From Chamaelirium japonicum (lineage: Eukaryota > Streptophyta > Magnoliopsida > Liliales > Melanthiaceae): DNA of 64,000 nt. This document shows, piece by piece, positions 62,890 to 64,000 of the stretch. Position 1 is the first letter of the stretch; every line of letters begins with the position of its first letter. Location: contig OX393557.1 of the NCBI GenBank assembly GCA_947650365.1, positions 46,935,979 to 46,999,978 on the forward strand, in the 5' to 3' direction. The notes under the pieces were generated by a model that was not told the DNA's origin, did not search any database, and saw only the letters and a list, made by a program, of their open reading frames with translations. The translations under genes were made by a program, and so were the position numbers.

Positions 62890-64000
62890 TGAACTCTTCA
62901 AAAATCTACACATCCACCACAAAAGTTGAAGGTGCATCCTCTCGAACATCATGTGGAACAACTTCCACAAGGTGATCAGCTCCTTGGGCCTTGCCCCCCT
63001 CGAATGAAGAAACCTCCATGCACCCTCGAAGGTTGGAACCCCTCTTCCTCGATATTTCTTGCAACAACGTCAACAACCTCGGGTCGTACAGCATCCGAAG
63101 GATCAGCCCCTTCTAATTCTAGAGCACCCCACCCGAGCCCTTGCACAAGAGTTGTGGTGGGACTAATCCTCTAACACTCTCCCTCACTTGCAAGCCAATC
63201 TTTTTGTGGGCCTTGTCACGTGGATGATAGATGTGTGAGGACCACACCCATCAGGTAAGTGATACGGTTAGTCTCTGATACCATGTAACGACCCCGAGTG
63301 CTTCCCCAAAAGGTACCTATTGAGGAGGAAAGTAATCGGATTTATTAAGACAAGAATCCCCACTTCCATTACCGATGTGAGACTAAACCATGCGAGGCAT
63401 GACCATCTCAAAACGTACCCCCCCCTCACACGAGACATGCATGGCAAAGGCACAATCGGACGGAGCTCTCGGAGTGGGTCCCAACTCTGATACCATGTGA
63501 TGACCCGAGTTCCTCCCAAAAAGATATCTTGAGACTACAACCCTGAAACCGAGACCCCTGAGCCCCATCTTGAGACTACATCCCCACCCACACACTAGTT
63601 GTGGGAGAAGCAACACAGTCGTTGACTGGCTATCCTAGAGACCCAACATGGTCAAGCTTGGCCACCAATCTCCATCACCTTCCTATGTACAACCTCTTCA
63701 CCTTTTTGTGGATTAGCTTGAGCAAGACAATCAGACTATGTGTGTCAAACACAAGACAAACCTTGCAACAAAGAGGAACCCATTCATGCATAGCAAGTTG
63801 CATAAACCCAACAACCTCACCAACTATATACGCCAGAACTTAATTCCTTGAGTAGTGATAGAGGAGCCCCATTATATAGGCCCCATCAGGAAGCCTCATA
63901 ATGTGTCAACCATCTAACGGATTAACAATTCCATGTAAAAAAGATAACAAGTTTTAAATATCTTTATTGCTCTCAACAACAAGCTCTATACACGGCAAGC
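62890..64000. other. No recognised gene; minus-strand LTR/TRIM-like signals
   Basis: Open frames on both strands at 62906-63174 have no domain I recognise. On the minus strand TGGTATCAGAG occurs twice (63283-63273 and 63495-63485), each after an LTR-like ending. The purine-rich GTGAGGGAGAG followed by TGTTAGAGG (63183-63164) looks like a polypurine tract and LTR start. No pol sequence is present. Confidence 0.45.
63485..63495 (-). promoter_or_regulatory. Putative primer-binding site for initiator tRNA-Met
   Basis: The reverse complement reads TGGTATCAGAG, complementary to the 3' end of plant initiator tRNA-Met, and is preceded on that strand by CGGGTCATCACA, an LTR-like end. A second copy is at 63273-63283. 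Confidence 0.5.

Noticed and set aside
62906..63174. Possible host exon right of Copia-2
   Set aside because: Both strands are open for 60-80 codons, but I recognise no family and see no conserved motif, so no gene was called.

Overview
The window is nuclear DNA of a flowering plant. It holds plant-type LTR retrotransposons (Ty3/gypsy chromovirus and Ty1/copia), an En/Spm (CACTA) transposon, hAT, Tourist and other MITEs, an intron-rich polygalacturonase gene and an exon of plant-like ribosomal protein S2. The sequence alone does not settle the species or even monocot versus dicot. Roughly three quarters of the window is recognisable mobile or tandem-repeat DNA, and only one host gene looks complete.

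Layout. 1-3620: two head-to-head fragments of a chromodomain-bearing gypsy element. 6096-8097: nested hAT/MULE-type elements. 9926-10087: orphan last exon of 40S ribosomal protein S2. 11045-18068: an old, decayed copia element (Copia-1). 19600-20375: degenerate pyrimidine-rich repeats. 21034-24554 (minus): a complete nine-exon polygalacturonase gene. 25596-33578: a chain of ten or more fold-back elements joined only by long (TA)n tracts. 33749-38250: scattered MITEs and a copia RNase H relic. 39271-55088: a complete 15.8-kb CACTA element with two apparently intact spliced genes (a 1106-aa TNPD-like transposase and a 419-aa TNPA/Transposase_24-like protein), about 32 + 5 copies of a 181-bp satellite in opposite orientations, and subterminal TACCGACGG arrays. 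55641-56200: another fold-back MITE. 56213-62874: a young copia element (Copia-2) with nearly identical 153-bp LTRs but a broken pol. 63100-63500: minus-strand primer-binding-site motifs of an LTR or TRIM-like element.

How the parts relate. Copia-1 and the CACTA element were each inserted into a separate copy of the same dispersed repeat (called R here), so each copy shows the other's empty site. Copia-1 and Copia-2 are related in pol but have different LTRs and very different ages. The CACTA element carries everything such a system needs: catalytic transposase, DNA-binding partner, terminal CACTA repeats and subterminal binding-site arrays. The most unusual parts are the satellite arrays carried inside the CACTA element and the (TA)n-linked chain of fold-back elements that share an internal hairpin module but have different ends.

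Coordinates of spliced genes were worked out by hand from splice consensus and reading phase; none was checked against transcripts.
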